NCBI GenBank assembly: GCA_947258825.1
Contig: CAMYJX010000027.1
Coordinates: 1-37,301 of the forward strand
Source: an uncultured Pseudomonadales bacterium
Lineage (GTDB): Bacteria > Pseudomonadota > Gammaproteobacteria > Pseudomonadales > Azotimanducaceae
DNA length: 37,301 bases
Direction of reading: 5' to 3'
Shown: positions 15,263 to 24,495 of the stretch, one piece after another
How positions within the stretch are numbered: position 1 is the stretch's first letter
How the letters are laid out: each line of letters opens with the position of its first letter
The notes under the pieces: generated by a model
Database searches by the model: none
Told to the model about the DNA's origin: nothing
What the model saw: only the letters and a program-made list of their open reading frames with translations
Position numbers and translations under genes: made by a program

Positions 15263-16483
15263 GTGAGCGCACCTCTTGAAGACGTAACAGTCCTGGAAGT
15301 TGATAACTATATGGCGGCGCCCAGCGCGGGCGCCGTTCTGGCCGATCTTGGCGCGCGGGTGATAAAGGTCGAGCCCCTCAGCGGCGACCCGATGCGGGGA
15401 ATCGGCCGGCCAGCGAAAGTGGACGGTGAGCTTGCTGAATACGACCTCAGCTTCGACGTCGACAACCGTGGCAAGCACTCGATTGCTATCGCTCTGGACA
15501 CCCCTGAAGGCGCTGCGTTGGTGCATCGGCTCGTACAGCAGGCTCAGGTTTTCATGTGCAATCTGCTGCCGCACCGGCAGGAACGGTTTGGCCTGGATCC
15601 CGACTCGTTGATGAAGTTCAACCCGCGGGTGGTTCACGCCACCTTGACGGGTTACGGGACCAACGGTCCGGACGCGCTTCGACCCGGCTACGACGTCACC
15701 GCGTTTTTCGGCCGCTCCGGTCTTTACGACGCCATGCGTGAGGGTGACGACGGCGATGTACCCATGGCCAGGCCGGCTCAGGGAGATCACACTACTGGTC
15801 TGGCCCTTGTCGGGGCGATTCTCGCCGGGCTGCGTCTTGCGGAGCGCACAGGTCGGGGCCAGGTGGTGGAAACCTCGCTTTATGAGACGGCCATCTGGAC
15901 GCAGGCGACGGATTTTGGCGTCACCGCGGTAGATCGTGCACCGGTGCGTCGTCGCGCCCGTCACCAGATGCTGACGCCGGTGGCAAACCGCTACCCCTGT
16001 GGCGACGGCAAGTGGATAGTGCTCAACACCATGGGAGACAGCGCCTGGACCAAACTCTGTCGCGCGCTGGACCGGGATGACTGGCTGGCAGACGAGCGGT
16101 TCAAGACCGGCAGGGGCCGCTATGATCACATGGCAGAGCTGGTGGATGGTATCGATGCGACCCTGGCGGCAAAGAGCCGCGACGAATGGGGAGAGATCTT
16201 CGATCGTGAAGAATTGATATGGGGGCCCGTGCTGACCCTGGAAGAGGTAGCTGACGATCGCCAGGCCAAGGCCATCGACATGTTCCCGGTCATCGATCAC
16301 CAGCGTCTTGGAACCTATCGCAGCGTGCGCATTCCGATGCGTATTCGCGACGCCGATATCCGGCCCAGAGGCCCGTCGCCCGATCTCGGGCAGCACACTC
16401 TGGAAGTCCTGGCAGAAGCGGGCCTGAGTGAAGCCGAGATCGAGCGGCTGATAGAGCAGGGCGCGATCGCCGGCATCCGGTAA
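15263..16483 (+). CDS. Family III CoA-transferase (CaiB/BaiF type)
   Basis: A 406-residue family III CoA-transferase; these enzymes move CoA between carboxylic acids through an aspartyl-CoA thioester and work as interlocked dimers. The N-terminal segment LEVDNYMAAPSAGAVLADLGARVIKVEP is the family opening. The catalytic aspartate is D175 in QGDHTTG. LAERTGRGQVVETSLYETAIW and the C-terminal ending with RGPSPDLGQHTLEVL are also typical. GTG 15263 is preceded by GGAG, six bases away. The malic-enzyme gene follows 23 bases downstream and may be cotranscribed. The organic acid it activates is unknown. Confidence 0.92.
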   Translation: MSAPLEDVTVLEVDNYMAAPSAGAVLADLGARVIKVEPLSGDPMRGIGRPAKVDGELAEYDLSFDVDNRGKHSIAIALDTPEGAALVHRLVQQAQVFMCNLLPHRQERFGLDPDSLMKFNPRVVHATLTGYGTNGPDALRPGYDVTAFFGRSGLYDAMREGDDGDVPMARPAQGDHTTGLALVGAILAGLRLAERTGRGQVVETSLYETAIWTQATDFGVTAVDRAPVRRRARHQMLTPVANRYPCGDGKWIVLNTMGDSAWTKLCRALDRDDWLADERFKTGRGRYDHMAELVDGIDATLAAKSRDEWGEIFDREELIWGPVLTLEEVADDRQAKAIDMFPVIDHQRLGTYRSVRIPMRIRDADIRPRGPSPDLGQHTLEVLAEAGLSEAEIERLIEQGAIAGIR

Positions 16484-16506
16484 CTGAAACGAGCGATCGA
16501 ACGAGC

Positions 16507-18177
16507 ATGCCGAGGAAAGTCATCCATACCCAGCTGCGGGGTCACCAGGTGCTCCGCGACCCGCTGCTGTACAAAGGCAGCGCGTACACCGATGGCGAAC
16601 GCCAGCTGCTGGGCCTGACGGGCCTGCTGCCGCCGACGTACAACGATCAGGATCAGCAGGCGGTGCGTTTCTACGATCGCCTGTCGACGGTTGCCGAGCC
16701 GCTGGCCCGATATCGGGAGCTGGCGAGCCTGCAGGATCGCAACGAGCATCTTTATTATCGCCTGCTGATGGATCACCTGCACGAGCTCATGCCCATCGTC
16801 TACACGCCGACGGTCGGGCTGGCGACGCAAAAGTTCAGTGAGGTATTTCAGCGTGGTCGCGGTGTCTGGATTACCCCGGCGGAACGCGGGCGCATTCGCG
16901 AGGTTCTGGAAACGGGAACCGAGGGGCGCAATATCCGCTTGGCGGTGGTGACGGATAACGAGTCCATTCTTGGCATTGGGGATCAGGGCGCCGGTGGCAT
17001 GGCCATCTCCATCGGCAAGCTGTCGCTATACACGGCCGGCGCCGGAATCGATCCTGCCCAGACTTTGCCGGTCAGCCTGGATGTGGGCACGAACAACAAG
17101 GCCCTGCTGCAGAACAACATGTATCTGGGGTGGCGCAGCGATCGCCTTACCGGCAGCGCTTACGATGAGCTGGTGGAAGAGTTCGTGGAGGCGTTTGATG
17201 ATCTGTTCCCGTCGGCACTCATTCAGTGGGAGGATTTCCGCAAAGACAACGCGCTGGCGATTCTAGAGCGCTATCGGCAGCGGGTGCTTTCGTTCAACGA
17301 CGATATTCAGGGTACCGGCGCGGTGGCGGTAGCCGGCGTCTTCAGCGCGCTGCGGGTGCTGGGGGAGCCGCTGGCGGAGCAGCGGATCGTCATTCACGGG
17401 GCCGGGGCTGCCGGTCTCGGCATCGCGCGGCAGATCAAGGCCGCTCTGCGGGAGCGCGGCGTCAGCGACGACGACCTTCACCAGCACCTGGCCCTGCTGG
17501 ACAGCCGGGGGCTGCTGGTGGACGATCGGGCCCAGACGGACGCCTACAAGAACGAGCTTTCCTGGCCACACGCCCATGCATTGGCGTCCGGCATCGACGA
17601 AGATCGCTCATTGGAAGCCCTCGTGGCCGCATACAAGCCCACGGTGCTCATCGGTACGTCAGGCCAGCCCGGCGCTTTCCACGAGTCGCTGGTTCGGCAG
17701 ATGGCGGGATCCGTGGCACGCCCGGTCATACTTCCCATGTCCAACCCCACGGCCAATACCGAGGCTACGCCGAAAGACCTTCTTGAGTGGACGGACGGGC
17801 AGGCGCTGGTGGCAACCGGCAGCCCGTTCGAGCCGGTTACGCTGGGACAGCGCGTTGTTCACATTGGCCAGGGCAACAACGTGTTCGTGTTCCCGGCGCT
17901 GGGTCTGGGCGCCCTGCTGGCCGGCGCGCGGGAAGTGTCTGACGACATGATTACCCGCGTTGCGAAGACCCTTGCCGGACAGATCACCGAGGCGGAGCTT
18001 GGCCGTGGATCTCTCTATCCCGCCATCGCCCGGCTGCGCGACATCACGGCCGTCTGCGCGGCCGCCGTCTGCGAGCAGGCCTTCGACGAGGGGCTGGCTA
18101 CCGCCGAACGGCCGGATGATTTCGAAGCGGCCGCGCGTGAGGCGATGTGGTGGCCGGAATATCCGGAGTTCGTTTAG
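16507..18177 (+). CDS. maeA: NAD-dependent malic enzyme
   Basis: A 556-residue malic enzyme that oxidatively decarboxylates malate to pyruvate with reduction of NAD, the SfcA/MaeA class. Length and motifs fit: YTPTVG with the catalytic tyrosine at 99, RLAVVTDNESILGIGDQG (144-161), catalytic lysine near 171 (IGKLSLYTAGAG), LDVGTNN, metal ligands in WEDFRKDNA (241-249) and FNDDIQGT (263-270), dinucleotide-binding GAGAAGLG (298-305), and MSNPTANTEA with ATGSPF. It follows the CoA-transferase by 23 bases, so the two may share a transcript. It supplies pyruvate when cells grow on acids that enter the TCA cycle, which fits the acyl-CoA genes around it. Confidence 0.96.
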   Translation: MPRKVIHTQLRGHQVLRDPLLYKGSAYTDGERQLLGLTGLLPPTYNDQDQQAVRFYDRLSTVAEPLARYRELASLQDRNEHLYYRLLMDHLHELMPIVYTPTVGLATQKFSEVFQRGRGVWITPAERGRIREVLETGTEGRNIRLAVVTDNESILGIGDQGAGGMAISIGKLSLYTAGAGIDPAQTLPVSLDVGTNNKALLQNNMYLGWRSDRLTGSAYDELVEEFVEAFDDLFPSALIQWEDFRKDNALAILERYRQRVLSFNDDIQGTGAVAVAGVFSALRVLGEPLAEQRIVIHGAGAAGLGIARQIKAALRERGVSDDDLHQHLALLDSRGLLVDDRAQTDAYKNELSWPHAHALASGIDEDRSLEALVAAYKPTVLIGTSGQPGAFHESLVRQMAGSVARPVILPMSNPTANTEATPKDLLEWTDGQALVATGSPFEPVTLGQRVVHIGQGNNVFVFPALGLGALLAGAREVSDDMITRVAKTLAGQITEAELGRGSLYPAIARLRDITAVCAAAVCEQAFDEGLATAERPDDFEAAAREAMWWPEYPEFV

Positions 18178-18258
18178 CCGGAACCGAAACCGAGGCCGAA
18201 CTCAGGGCGGCGCTATCTGTCTTACTGAGTGCAGCCTGATGATCAGAGGTGGCGAGTC

Positions 18259-19047
18259 ATGATGAAAGTATCGGCCATATTTTTCTGCCTGGTAGCAGTG
18301 TGCAGCTGCGCCACATCCCCCACCGGTCGCAGCCAGCTGATTCTGTTTCCGGATTCGGAGATGGATGCAATGGGGGCGGCCGCGTTCAAGGAGATGACGC
18401 AGCAGACCCCGGCGTCAGCGGACGCAAAGGTCAACCGCTACGTGCAGTGCGTGTCGGACTACATCGTCAGGGCCATGCCGGGCGGAAACCCCGCCGACTG
18501 GGAAGTACGCGTGTTCGACGATGACCAGGTAAACGCCTTTGCGCTGCCGGGTTCCAAGATCGGCGTCTACAAAGGCCTGCTGGACGTTGCCGAGAATCAG
18601 GACCAGCTGGCTACCGTCATCGGCCATGAGGTTGCGCACGTGGTGGCGAAGCACAGCAACGAGCGGGTCTCCACCAACTATGCGGTGGGCACCGGGATGC
18701 AGGTGGTGCAGGTCGCCGCGGGTGCCCAGTCACCGGCCCAGCAGCAGCTGTATGGTCTCCTTGGTCTGGGCGTTCAGGTGGGCGTGCTCATGCCCTTCAG
18801 CCGACGCCAGGAGGCAGAAGCCGATGTGGTGGGGCTGGATCTCATGGCCGACGCCGGTTTCGATCCGCGTGAAAGCGTGAAGCTGTGGCAGAACATGTCG
18901 AAAGCGGGCGGATCCAAGCCCCCTGAATTCCTCTCTACCCACCCCTCGGACAAGCGGAGAATTACCGAGCTGAACGCGCGGGTGCCGGCCGCCATGCAGC
19001 GCTCGCTCAACGCGCGTTCTGCTGGCCGGGTGCCCGACTGCGACTGA
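18259..19047 (+). CDS. M48-family zinc metalloprotease, lipoprotein
   Basis: A 262-residue periplasmic protease anchored by lipid. The leader ends in a lipobox-like AVCSC (Cys17). The zinc site HEXXH is HEVAH (123-127) within VIGHEVAHVVAKHSNER, and the third ligand lies in RRQEAEADVVGLDLMADAGFD (about residue 187). The C-terminal LSTHPSDKRRI is the usual end of LoiP/YcaL-like M48 enzymes, which handle misfolded outer-membrane proteins. I use ATG 18259 (the first of two tandem ATGs) because it starts the signal peptide and has GGTGGCGAG upstream; the frame extends to 18229 without support. Confidence 0.92.
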   Translation: MMKVSAIFFCLVAVCSCATSPTGRSQLILFPDSEMDAMGAAAFKEMTQQTPASADAKVNRYVQCVSDYIVRAMPGGNPADWEVRVFDDDQVNAFALPGSKIGVYKGLLDVAENQDQLATVIGHEVAHVVAKHSNERVSTNYAVGTGMQVVQVAAGAQSPAQQQLYGLLGLGVQVGVLMPFSRRQEAEADVVGLDLMADAGFDPRESVKLWQNMSKAGGSKPPEFLSTHPSDKRRITELNARVPAAMQRSLNARSAGRVPDCD

Positions 19048-19119
19048 CCCCGGGATACAGCGATCGCCTGCCCTGAGGTTTCCGGGTACATTTGTCGAAG
19101 ATGAGTGGGGGAGAAGGGG

Positions 19120-20385
19120 ATGCTGTTCTCGTCGGGTTGGCCTCGTCGCCACAACCTGGTTTTTCTGTCGTTTCTGGCGGTGTTCGTCTGCTACATCGAC
19201 CGGGTCAACATCTCCGTCGCCATCATTCCCATGGCCGCCGATCTCGGCTGGAGCATGGACACTCAGGGGCTGGTGCTTTCATCCTTCTTCGTCGGCTACC
19301 TGCTTCTGCAGGTCGTGGGCGGGCGGCTGGCAGATCGCTTCGGCGGCAAAGTGGTGCTTGGCGCGGGCGTGCTCTTATGGTCGCTGTTCACGATTCTGAC
19401 TCCGCCGGCAGCCTTTCTGGGTCTGGGTATTCTGATCCTGACCCGCATCGCCATGGGCATGGGCGAAGCGGTCACTTTCCCATCGATATACAGCCTCTAC
19501 AGCCGCTGGGTCCCGCTGCAGGAAAGATCCCGGGCCATCGGCCTGACTAACAGTGCGATCCCCCTGGGCACCGTTTTCGCCCTCGTCATTACCCCCTACA
19601 TCGTTCAATCTCTCGGCTGGCAGTGGGCCTTCTATCTTTTCGGCCTTCTGGGTGGGGTCTGGTATCTGTTCTGGCATCGCACCGTCGCGGCGATTCCTAC
19701 GGACGACCCGAAGATCGGTGCCGAAGAGCTGGAAATCATCAGCGCCGGAGCGACCCCGAAGGCCGCCGGCGAGGCCGTGCCCTGGAAGGCTCTGTTAACC
19801 TCCATGCCCGTATGGGCCATCATCGTCGCCCACTTCTGTAACAACTGGTCTCTGTACGTCCTGCTCTCCTGGCTGCCCACGTTCGTCAACAAAGGCCTGG
19901 GCGTGGACTACGCCGCGGTGGGCTGGTTCACCATGATTCCCAGCCTGGCGTCTTTTCTGTTTCTCAACCTGGCGGGCAACATTGCCGATCGGATCGTCGC
20001 TGGCGGCATGGAGGTAGGCCGGGTGCGAAAGCTGATGCAGACCATCGGCTTCGGCGGGTTGTCACTGGCCCTCATGGTAGTGGGCTATGTAGAGACCGCG
20101 TGGATGGCCATAGCGGTCATGGCCGTGGGAAACGCGCTCGGCGCCTTCGTGACCGGCGGGTTCGCGGTGAACCACATGGACGTGGCGCCCAAGCATGCGG
20201 GAACGCTGATGGGTATCACCAACACGGCGGGCACCATACCCGGCATCATCGGCGTCTTTCTCAGCGGTCTGATACTGGAAACCACCGGTTCCTGGGTGCT
20301 GGTTTTTCAGGTCGCCGCCGGGGTTACCCTGTTCGGACTGGTTTTCTTTCTCGTTTTCTCTTCAGGGAAGCGGTTGTTCGACTGA
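19120..20385 (+). CDS. MFS transporter, ACS (anion:cation symporter) family
   Basis: A 421-residue, 12-helix major facilitator. YIDRVNISVAIIPMA in helix 1 carries the YxDRxNxS pattern of the anion:cation symporter family, which includes sugar-acid (GudP, ExuT) and phthalate or vesicular anion carriers. Further family marks: GRLADRFGGKVVLGAGV, GMGEAVTFPSIYSLYSRWVP, and SLYVLLSWLPTFVNKGLGVD. ATG 19120 has GGGGGAGAAGGGG directly upstream; the frame also has a GTG at 19105, but that would include the ribosome-binding site. It probably takes up an organic anion. No catabolic gene is coupled to it. Confidence 0.9.
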   Translation: MLFSSGWPRRHNLVFLSFLAVFVCYIDRVNISVAIIPMAADLGWSMDTQGLVLSSFFVGYLLLQVVGGRLADRFGGKVVLGAGVLLWSLFTILTPPAAFLGLGILILTRIAMGMGEAVTFPSIYSLYSRWVPLQERSRAIGLTNSAIPLGTVFALVITPYIVQSLGWQWAFYLFGLLGGVWYLFWHRTVAAIPTDDPKIGAEELEIISAGATPKAAGEAVPWKALLTSMPVWAIIVAHFCNNWSLYVLLSWLPTFVNKGLGVDYAAVGWFTMIPSLASFLFLNLAGNIADRIVAGGMEVGRVRKLMQTIGFGGLSLALMVVGYVETAWMAIAVMAVGNALGAFVTGGFAVNHMDVAPKHAGTLMGITNTAGTIPGIIGVFLSGLILETTGSWVLVFQVAAGVTLFGLVFFLVFSSGKRLFD

Positions 20386-20458
20386 GGCTCTGCCCTCTCG
20401 TTCTCGTTGCCGACGATCTGGGGTACCTTAACGGTCTGTCCAAAACCGGGGGGCTTTC

Positions 20459-21475
20459 ATGTCTGGCAAGGGGCCTTTGCTGATACTCAGCGTCGATGGC
20501 GGCGGCACGCGCGGCGCGATTCCGGCCAACCTGCTTTATCACTTCGAGCATGAAGGCGGCATACCCGTGCGGGAGAGCTTCGATTTTTTCGCCGGCGTCA
20601 GCACCGGCGCCCTGGTCGCCGCCTACCTGGCGCGGAATTCGGGTTCCATGGAGCTCCTGGCCAAGCAGAGTTACTCCTCGGAAAACATGTCCAAGATCTT
20701 CGACAAGTCCGTCTGGGACCGAATGCTGGGGCGCATGCAGAACCAGCCTAAGTACGACGGTGTCAACAAGCGGACTTACATAGAAACCCTGGCTGAGGGT
20801 GCCCGCATTAACGACATCGAGGACAAGCACCTGCTGATCCTGGCCTACGACTTCATCAACCGTGAGCTGGTGACCTTCAAGAACAATCGCGGCCACGATG
20901 CGTCTTACAACCCGTCTCTCGCCGAGGTCTGCGATGCCGCCACCGCGGCGCCCACCCTCTATCCCACCGTGGCCAGCTCGGCGCCGAAACGACGCTGGCT
21001 CATAGACGGCGCCCTGACCACCAACGACCCCAGCCTGTGCGCCATCACCGAAGCCCTGGCAATGGGCCACACGCTGGAAGAGATCTGGATGGTTTCCCTT
21101 GGCACCGGCCGGCCGGTACACGATCTGGGACAGGAAGATCGGGACAAGATCGGCCGGGCCTCGCAGGACTGGGGCATCGTTGGCTGGGTTTCCAACGGGC
21201 TTCTGGACCACATGATGAGCGCCAGCTCCTGCGTCAGCTCGCACCAATGCGAGCAGCTGCTGGGAGAGCGCTATCTGCGCGTCAACGGCGAGCTGCCGCG
21301 CAAGCTCATGCAGCTGGACAATACCAGCGACACCCGGGTATCTGACCTGCGCTCCTACGCCTTTCTCTGGTTTGAAACCAGCCTCGATCCGATGCGGAAG
21401 CTCCTGGCCGCCGTTGCAGCGGCGCGTTATGCGTTCACTGCCGAACAGACGGACCGGAACCTCGACGTGTTCTGA
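20459..21475 (+). CDS. Patatin-like phospholipase
   Basis: A 338-residue lipid acyl hydrolase with a Ser-Asp dyad. The oxyanion-hole loop DGGGTRG is at residues 13-19, the nucleophile Ser48 sits in GVSTG (46-50), and the catalytic Asp183 in IDGALTTNDP. It has no signal peptide and should be cytoplasmic. GGGGGG lies just upstream of ATG 20459. Patatins are also used as effectors in some anti-phage systems (CapV in CBASS), but no nucleotide cyclase or other defence gene is adjacent, so a housekeeping or lipid-remodelling role is more likely. Confidence 0.9.
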   Translation: MSGKGPLLILSVDGGGTRGAIPANLLYHFEHEGGIPVRESFDFFAGVSTGALVAAYLARNSGSMELLAKQSYSSENMSKIFDKSVWDRMLGRMQNQPKYDGVNKRTYIETLAEGARINDIEDKHLLILAYDFINRELVTFKNNRGHDASYNPSLAEVCDAATAAPTLYPTVASSAPKRRWLIDGALTTNDPSLCAITEALAMGHTLEEIWMVSLGTGRPVHDLGQEDRDKIGRASQDWGIVGWVSNGLLDHMMSASSCVSSHQCEQLLGERYLRVNGELPRKLMQLDNTSDTRVSDLRSYAFLWFETSLDPMRKLLAAVAAARYAFTAEQTDRNLDVF

Positions 21476-21497
21476 AGCCGTTTACCGCCCCGCATAG

Positions 21498-21526
21498 TGT
21501 TAGAATTTTGCGCCCCCGGCGGGCGC
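21498..21526 (+). promoter_or_regulatory. Extended -10 promoter with a hairpin at the predicted transcript start
   Basis: TGTTAGAAT (21498-21506) matches an extended -10 (TGn-TAnAAT). No good -35 is seen upstream, as is usual with extended -10 elements. Just after it, GCGCCC (21510-21515) and GGGCGC (21521-21526) can pair around a 5-base loop, at or near the predicted transcript start of the DUF4397 gene at 21588. Confidence 0.35.
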
Positions 21527-21587
21527 GGCGTTGCCGGTCCGCAATCGGGGCGAGTCAATAACTGAAACGGAGCAGGTAGCGCAGCGC

Positions 21588-23009
21588 ATGAGCAGGGTGG
21601 TTCGGTGGTTTATCGCAGCGGGATTGATCGCGCTGCTCTCGGGCTGTGATGCCAAGTCAAACGACGAGGATCGCGATGACGCCGAGTTCGATCCCACGCC
21701 GGACGCTGGAGATCTGGGGTTCATTCATGCCATTCCGGATGCGCCCCAGGTAACCGTGGCCTATGCCGGTTCCAACGGAGGTGCGGAGCAGTTTTCGCTG
21801 GGTTTTGGTGAGGCGCGGCGGGAGAGCGTGCTGGTCGGCGGCTACAATGTGCAGGTGACCTATGAGGATCCCGCTGGCGATGCGGTGACCCTCGTGGAGC
21901 GCTTCGGCGACGACAACATCAAGCTCTTTACCGATGACGAGACCACCCTGGTGCTGGCCGGCACCCTGGCCAGCCCCGCCATTTTCGAGGTGAGCAATAC
22001 CGAATATGGCTATGGCGAGCGGAACAGAAGCGGCACCCCTCTGGACCCTCAGGCGCAGTTTCTGCACACCGTGTCCGGTCGCTCAACGCTCGACTTCTAT
22101 CTGACCGCGGATGCTGCGGGCCTGGCTGGCGAGACGCCGGTGAGCCTGGCTTTCGGGGAGGCTTCCGCACTGCAGGATATACCTGCGGGTTCCGACTACC
22201 GGATCAGAGTCACCCCCCCGGGAGATGCCGGGAATCTGCTCTACGACTCTGGCACCACCTCCTTCAGCGCTGATAACCGCGTGCTGCTTGCTGCTTTCAA
22301 TTACTTCGGGCCTGGCGATGCCCAGCTGAGAGTGAAGCGCATTCAGAGCTTCGCTTCGACCTTCCCGGACGAGCCCTACGTCAGCAACTACCGGGTTGGC
22401 CAGTTGGTGGCCGATGTGCCGGCAATCGACGTTTATCTCGGCCCGGCAACAGGGATCCCGGAGTTCTCCGGCCAGCCGTTCCAGACGGTTTCCGCTTACC
22501 AGAGCTTCGTCGGCGGCAGCTTTGAGAACAACGCCACGGTGGCAGGGGTTCCTGCCGACGTGCTGTTCAGTGGGGGCATCACCCTGTCCCCGGGCGACGC
22601 GATCGTCCAGTACTTCGCCGGCCTTAGGTCCGACCCGGCGAGCGGCAACGGCCTGAACGTGGTCGGCCCCGGCGCCATTGAAGATTATCGCCCCATCCCC
22701 GACTACGCGCAGGTCAGAGCCGTGAACGGTGCGGCCGGCAGCGGGCCCCTCAACGTCTTCCTGCTGCGTCCCGGAGAAACCACGGCGAGTCGTCCCGCCA
22801 CGTTCCCTCTGCTCGACTTTGGCGCCACCCAAGGGACGGTGGTTGGATCCGGGGACTACGATCTGGTGGTCCGGGACAGCGACGGCAATGCGCTCATCGG
22901 GCCGGAGCGCATAACCCTGGTCGATACCAGTCGATACTCTCTGCTGTTGACGGATACGGCAGGTGGCGGCCCGCCGCTGGAGTGGGTGCTGGACCCTTCC
23001 CCTATTTAA
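21588..23009 (+). CDS. DUF4397 domain-containing lipoprotein
   Basis: A 473-residue envelope lipoprotein of unknown function. The signal ends in lipobox LLSGC (about residues 16-20), followed by an acidic linker (DAKSNDEDRDDAEFD). The body is built of beta-rich repeats of the DUF4397 type: LGFIHAIPDAPQVTVAYAG, then AQFLHTVSGRSTLDFYLT, VPAIDVYLGP and QVRAVNGAAGSGPLNVFLL. These repeated openings (xxRxxHAxPxAPxVDVY-like) suggest about four domains in a row. I choose ATG 21588 because it starts the signal peptide. The protein is acidic, and the missing Asp at position +2 suggests sorting to the outer membrane. It stands alone. Confidence 0.88.
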   Translation: MSRVVRWFIAAGLIALLSGCDAKSNDEDRDDAEFDPTPDAGDLGFIHAIPDAPQVTVAYAGSNGGAEQFSLGFGEARRESVLVGGYNVQVTYEDPAGDAVTLVERFGDDNIKLFTDDETTLVLAGTLASPAIFEVSNTEYGYGERNRSGTPLDPQAQFLHTVSGRSTLDFYLTADAAGLAGETPVSLAFGEASALQDIPAGSDYRIRVTPPGDAGNLLYDSGTTSFSADNRVLLAAFNYFGPGDAQLRVKRIQSFASTFPDEPYVSNYRVGQLVADVPAIDVYLGPATGIPEFSGQPFQTVSAYQSFVGGSFENNATVAGVPADVLFSGGITLSPGDAIVQYFAGLRSDPASGNGLNVVGPGAIEDYRPIPDYAQVRAVNGAAGSGPLNVFLLRPGETTASRPATFPLLDFGATQGTVVGSGDYDLVVRDSDGNALIGPERITLVDTSRYSLLLTDTAGGGPPLEWVLDPSPI

Positions 23010-23073
23010 CTCCCATGGGGATTTCTGATCTGGTGCTGCTGATAGGATGCGGCCACCGGGCTTACTGATGACT

Positions 23074-24495
23074 TCAGTCGAATTCGGGTGGGTGCGTCCC
23101 CAGCGGAACGGGCGGCAGCTCCCAGCGAACGGCCGACGAGGACAGCTCCACCGCGGGGCGCAGGTAGTCGATTGCACCCCAGGGGCTCTGGGTGCGAGAC
23201 CTCAGGCGCGCAAGTTCCTCTTGCGACAGCGGTGAAGCGTCCAGGGTGGACCTTGTGCCCAGCCCGCGAATCCACACGCCGGTTCTTGCCAGCGAGACCC
23301 GCACCCAGTAGCTGCCTCCCTGAATGCTTCTTCTGCGCAGCGCGCTGAGGGCGCCCAATGCTGCCAGGTAACCGGTGGTGTAATCCGTCACCGCGGCCGG
23401 CAGCAGCTGGGGAAGACCGCCGTGAAAGTCCTCGCCCTGAACCGCAGCCATGCCCGTCACCGTTTGCGCCAGCTGTTCCCAGCCCGGGCGCGCGCGCCAG
23501 GGGCCCTCGTGACCGTAGCAGTTGATGGATACGTAGACGATGCCGGGCCGCAGGCGGGTGACCTCGCTGACGCCGAAGCCCAGGCGGTCCATGGCGCCAG
23601 AGCGGTAGCCCTGAGAGAACACGTCCGATTGACGGATCAGCCCACGCAGTCGCGTCTTGCCCCGTTTGCTCATCAGGTTCAGATGTGTCGATCGCTTGCC
23701 GAAGCCGGTATCCGCGACAAAGAGCGGGATGGAGGGCAGGTGCCGCGCGCCAACGCGCAGGACGCCTGCGCCGTAGCTCGCCAGCGTGCGCGCGCAGGTG
23801 GGTCCCGCCAGAATGCGCGTCAGGTCCAGCACGCGGCTGCCCGCCAGCGGGCGGTCGGCATCTGCCGGGAGCGGCTCCGGCGGGCTGTCGCCGGTTTGAA
23901 TGATCTCGACGATCGGGCTCGAAGCCAGCAGCTGGCCGGCTGCGGACTCGTCCCATTCCCACGGGCTGCGTACCATCGCCCCGCACAGGCCCGCTTCCGC
24001 GATGAGATTCTCCAGCTCCAGCCCTTTGGCGGTGCGAACGGCTGCAGCTACCGCCTCGCGGTCGTCGCGCGCGCCGAGGAGCTTCAGCAGCCCTGCGGTG
24101 TTGTGGGGAAATCCCGAGTGCAGATAGATCCAGCGGTCGTCTGCCGTGGGGTAAAAGCCGGCGGCGGCGGTGCGTTCTTCGGGCGCGATTCGTGCAGCGG
24201 GGGCTTCTGCCGCGTTGGCAAACTGCAGAAACATGAAGCTGAGCAGCGAGGCTTCCACGTGTCGCGTGCTGAGGCTGATGCGGCCGGGCGCCCGTCCACG
24301 CAGCCGGGCAATCTGATCAGCCTCGCTGGCGCCCGCCAGCAGAGCGGCGCTGGCAGCCTCCGCGGCGCGAAACCGGGTGCCCAGGGTGAGATTCTGCGCG
24401 CGCACGGCAAGCCTGGCGTTTTGCGGTTGGGTGCCCGTCGCACCTCCCAGTTGCGTCAGGGCTCGCTGGATGATCTGCCGGCTCGCTCGGGTCAC
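23074..24495 (-). CDS. CoA-transferase family III protein with permuted halves
   Basis: A 473-residue CaiB/BaiF-type CoA-transferase in an unusual order. Residues about 75-210 resemble the C-terminal half of the family (HVEASLLSFMFLQFANA, then DDRWIYLHSGFPHN, LELENLIAEAGLCGAMVRSPWEW, and VEIIQTGDSPPEPLP). Residues 216-395 resemble the N-terminal half (PLAGSRVLDLTRILAGPTCARTL, IVYVSINCYGHEGPW) and carry the candidate catalytic D371 in VTDYTTG. It starts at GTG 24495, which overlaps the stop of the TPP enzyme in GTGA, so the two are translationally coupled. Similar double or permuted CoA-transferases exist, to my knowledge, but this assignment of halves is by eye. The substrate is probably an acid made or used by the partner enzyme. 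Confidence 0.8.
   Translation of the reverse strand: MTRASRQIIQRALTQLGGATGTQPQNARLAVRAQNLTLGTRFRAAEAASAALLAGASEADQIARLRGRAPGRISLSTRHVEASLLSFMFLQFANAAEAPAARIAPEERTAAAGFYPTADDRWIYLHSGFPHNTAGLLKLLGARDDREAVAAAVRTAKGLELENLIAEAGLCGAMVRSPWEWDESAAGQLLASSPIVEIIQTGDSPPEPLPADADRPLAGSRVLDLTRILAGPTCARTLASYGAGVLRVGARHLPSIPLFVADTGFGKRSTHLNLMSKRGKTRLRGLIRQSDVFSQGYRSGAMDRLGFGVSEVTRLRPGIVYVSINCYGHEGPWRARPGWEQLAQTVTGMAAVQGEDFHGGLPQLLPAAVTDYTTGYLAALGALSALRRRSIQGGSYWVRVSLARTGVWIRGLGTRSTLDASPLSQEELARLRSRTQSPWGAIDYLRPAVELSSSAVRWELPPVPLGTHPPEFD

Noticed and set aside
20459..21475. CBASS or other anti-phage effector (CapV-like patatin)
   Set aside because: No CD-NTase, ubiquitin-like or other defence gene is adjacent; neighbours are an MFS transporter and a DUF4397 lipoprotein.
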